Positions 62,601 to 64,000 of a stretch of DNA of 64,000 nt are shown piece after piece. The DNA is taken from the NCBI RefSeq assembly GCF_026094475.1, contig NZ_JAPELL010000001.1:777171-841170 (forward strand), in the 5' to 3' direction. The translations under genes and the position numbers were made by a program. Every line of letters begins with the position of its first letter. The stretch's first letter is position 1. The notes beneath the pieces were generated by a model. It searched no databases and was not told the origin of the DNA. It saw nothing but the letters and a program-made list of their open reading frames with translations. Origin of the DNA: Homoserinimonas sedimenticola. GTDB lineage: Bacteria > Actinomycetota > Actinomycetes > Actinomycetales > Microbacteriaceae.

Positions 62601-64000
62601 CGTCGCCGACCTCGGCACCGCGGGCCATCACGGCGTCATCGAGCGCCAGTGCTCCCCTGTTTTGAGTCGCGCGCTCACGGCTCGCGCTCAGTCGAGACTC
62701 CACCAACTCCTCAAGGTCAGCCAGCAGCTTCGTTCCGGTTGCAGCGCCATCAGCGAGGTGGACGCCAGGGAGGGGGCTGCCGGTTGCGCCTGTATGGGGC
62801 AGCCACTTGATCCACTCAAGGTCCTTCGACCACGACGGGCTCAGGATTGCACTGAAGGCAAGCTCTGCGGGTGAATGCAACGCAGCCAACTGCACGAGCA
62901 CGCTGTGGGTCGCCTCGAGGACGGGTACCTCGTCGCCGCTCAAGCCGAGAGCGCCGGCGTCGCGGAGGCTGTCGACGATCGGCACACCTGAAATGTGTTC
63001 GAAGTAGTCAATGGTTGCATCGAGACGCTCGGCGTACTCCGGCAGACCATTGGCATTGTTCTTGCCACGAATCTCATTTCGAGACGGTGCCGTACCGATC
63101 CCAAGCCGTACGTTGAGGAATGACCAGTGCTCTGGCCGACGCGTCCACAGGAGCGGCCCCAAGCAGTCGGCATCATCGAGGAGTTCCTCGGTCGAGGGCG
63201 CCTCGGCGAGACGCACCTGCCGTTCGAGAGTGACCTCCTTCTCCATCAGTTGTCCCAGCTGGGAGAGCTTGCGCGTGAACTTCTCGATGTCCGCCTTGAG
63301 CTTGCGCCTCTCCCTCATGCGCTGCGTGAAGTAGGTACCGGCCATCATGATCGGCGACAGAGCGACGAACACGAGCGAGAGCGGACTCTGCGTAAACGCG
63401 TACAGGATCGGGCCCATCAGCAGAGGAGCGACGAGCGCAAGCCAGGGGAAACCTATGGGCTCAGACTCTCGGGGCACGTCGGGCCCGTCATACTGCTCGC
63501 CCGGGTACCGAGCTTCGATGCGAGGCGAGCGATTGAACGCGATTGGGCCGACCCGCGTTGCCGTTTCGACCGGCGTCGAACGCACAAATAGCTCGATGCG
63601 GAGGACGGTGTCACCCAGGGTGACTGTCTGACCGGAGGTGAGGCTGACTCGAGTGACTTCGCCACCGCCGACCACGATTCCATTGGCAGAGTTGAGGTCG
63701 ATTAGATCGACCGTATCCCCCACTTCCAACCTGGCGTGCCGCTTGGACACGAGCGGGTCGGTGAGCCGGAGGTCACTGTCTTGCTCGCGTCCAATGACCA
63801 TCGACCCCACACGCAGTTCAAAGTCCCTTCCTTGGTCAGGACCAGCGTCAACCCTCATGATGCCGACGGGAGGACTCAGCTCGGTTGTCGATGAGCCTCC
63901 CCGCTGCACGACCTGTACTCGAGCTCCCGATGCGATCACAGCCTCCGCGATGGGCGTATCGGGGTCAAGGATGCGGGACGAGGGCGCTCCGGGAAAAGAG
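59665..64000 (-). CDS. eccC: Type VII secretion FtsK/SpoIIIE ATPase with FHA domain (EccC/EssC-like), 5' end beyond window
   Basis: At least 1444 aa visible. The frame stays open to the right edge (SSRILDPDTPIAEAVIASGARV precedes the apparent GTG at 63939), so the real start lies outside. FHA domain (about 63800-63600): VIGREQDSDLRL, LVSKRHARLEV, LNSANGIVV. Two membrane helices (about 63450-63340), then three ATPase modules. Module 1 Walker A GGTTGAGKSEF (near 62015) and Walker B VLVIDEFAAL are intact. Module 2 has GTGGSGKSV but Walker B reads LLLIDGM. Module 3 has GPPASGRST with Arg for the P-loop Lys. It pumps WXG100 proteins. The eccB/eccD/mycP genes are not in the window. Confidence 0.93.
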   Translation of the reverse strand, partial: SFPGAPSSRILDPDTPIAEAVIASGARVQVVQRGGSSTTELSPPVGIMRVDAGPDQGRDFELRVGSMVIGREQDSDLRLTDPLVSKRHARLEVGDTVDLIDLNSANGIVVGGGEVTRVSLTSGQTVTLGDTVLRIELFVRSTPVETATRVGPIAFNRSPRIEARYPGEQYDGPDVPRESEPIGFPWLALVAPLLMGPILYAFTQSPLSLVFVALSPIMMAGTYFTQRMRERRKLKADIEKFTRKLSQLGQLMEKEVTLERQVRLAEAPSTEELLDDADCLGPLLWTRRPEHWSFLNVRLGIGTAPSRNEIRGKNNANGLPEYAERLDATIDYFEHISGVPIVDSLRDAGALGLSGDEVPVLEATHSVLVQLAALHSPAELAFSAILSPSWSKDLEWIKWLPHTGATGSPLPGVHLADGAATGTKLLADLEELVESRLSASRERATQNRGALALDDAVMARGAEVGDEKPSSSDQPPELPCVIVVISDDAPIDRARVTQLIEKAPAAGVFPIWIATTRTSLPAACRTFLEVHEAEPKAKVGLVRTGQLIDDVEISRVSTSRALEFARRLAAVADAGAFIADESDIPRSVSFLDLLGHDMATSSEAVIDRWNQNESVNDRTPDAPLKARRAGKLRAVVGQSNVDSLHLDLRTHGPHALVGGTTGAGKSEFLQAWVLGMAAEYSPDRVTFLFVDYKGGSAFADCVDLPHTVGLVTDLSPHLVRRALTSLRAELHFREHLFNRKKVKDLIELEKRGDPECPPALVLVIDEFAALVGEVPEFVDGVVDIAQRGRSLGIHLIMATQRPAGVIKDNLRANTNLRVALRMADESDSTDVVGSAVAAGFDPSVPGRGIAKTGPGRLTSFQTGYAGGWTSDAQSAPSVEVAELAFGIERKWEAPKPQGSDEDVNLGPNDTARLVTSMSQAATAAGIPAPRKPWLDELSPVYDLSMLRQRTDAELVIGVVDDAEKQSQYPVYFRPDIDGHLAVYGTGGSGKSVALRSLAIAAAITPRGGPVQVYALDFASGGLRMLEALPHVGAVIGADDTERVGRLIRMLREMIDDRVLRYGAVRASTVAEYRALASQPKEPRVLLLIDGMATFRQEYEFTASSSLFNQFLQVLSDGRQVGIHVIVSADRPGSISPSVSASFQRKVTLRLTDENDYAMVDAPSDVLSAASPPGRAVLDQLETQVAVFGGTANVAEQARAIEKLAKAMRDNGIADAPAIERLAGEIALSELRGARTRPGQIAIGVASDDLQPFAIVPEGAFMLTGPPASGRSTALATLAQALREGPPGVELFYFGNARSSLSLAPGWSGTATSPDVAATLAKSLLERASAPATQGARLAILIESITDFLSTPADQDLTALIKAAKRNDHFVVAESENSTWSQSWPLLMEFKAARRGFALQPEPHEGDLLFKTSFPRIKRSEFPEGRGNFVQAGKVRTVQMALPDI

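Noticed and set aside
1-64000. tRNA, rRNA and CRISPR arrays
   Set aside because: None recognised by eye on either strand; a covariance-model search could still find a small RNA.

Overview
The window is high-GC DNA with dense, overlapping genes, GTG starts, and gene neighbourhoods typical of Actinobacteria. The rpmF-rnc-mutM-smc-ftsY-ffh order, the leuCD-murA-plsC-gpsA run and the ddl-DUF3515-thiL-rsmD-recG-coaD run point to a Microbacteriaceae-like actinobacterium. This placement is inferred from gene order and protein style only; no rRNA or tRNA gene is visible.

Layout. 1-4.9 kb: ffh, a gamma-carbonic-anhydrase-family protein, lipB-lipA and ftsY. 4.9-11.3 kb: an LLM flavin oxidoreductase coupled to a GH13 enzyme, a histidine phosphatase, an MFS exporter and a recQ helicase broken by one frameshift. 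11.4-15.1 kb: smc. 15.2-20.4 kb: a tandem GNAT protein, an orphan solute-binding lipoprotein, and a MarR regulator divergent from an SDR/amidohydrolase/MaoC operon. 20.4-24.3 kb: mutM, rnc, rpmF, yceD and an aminotransferase. 24.4-28.9 kb: MoxR-DUF58-transglutaminase operon. 28.9-33.9 kb: siderophore uptake operon under probable IdeR/DtxR boxes. 33.9-41.2 kb: coaD, recG, rsmD, an Asp-box lipoprotein, thiL and DUF3515. 41.2-44.7 kb: operon of an alpha/beta hydrolase, a membrane-anchored MurF-like ligase and a divergent Ddl-like ligase. 44.9-50.1 kb: a secreted RHS/YD-repeat protein followed by small two-helix membrane proteins, one displaced RHS tip and one degenerate tip. 50.2-55.6 kb: the coupled leuC-leuD-murA-plsC-gpsA operon. 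55.6-64.0 kb: a type VII secretion locus (FHA-FtsK/SpoIIIE motor open at the right edge, two WXG100 proteins, a candidate effector, an unknown protein, a GPP34-family protein and an FHA protein).

The two most interesting areas are the RHS tip/immunity cassette array and the type VII locus with its candidate effector and GPP34 protein. Together they make 44.9-64 kb look like a contact- or secretion-based competition region around a core lipid/wall operon. A third theme is regulatory: about a dozen genes carry a TANNNT hexamer 6-7 bases before an ATG or GTG, the arrangement expected for leaderless transcripts, and two divergent gene pairs share overlapping hexamers of this kind. All functional assignments come from reading motifs and context; no database search was run.
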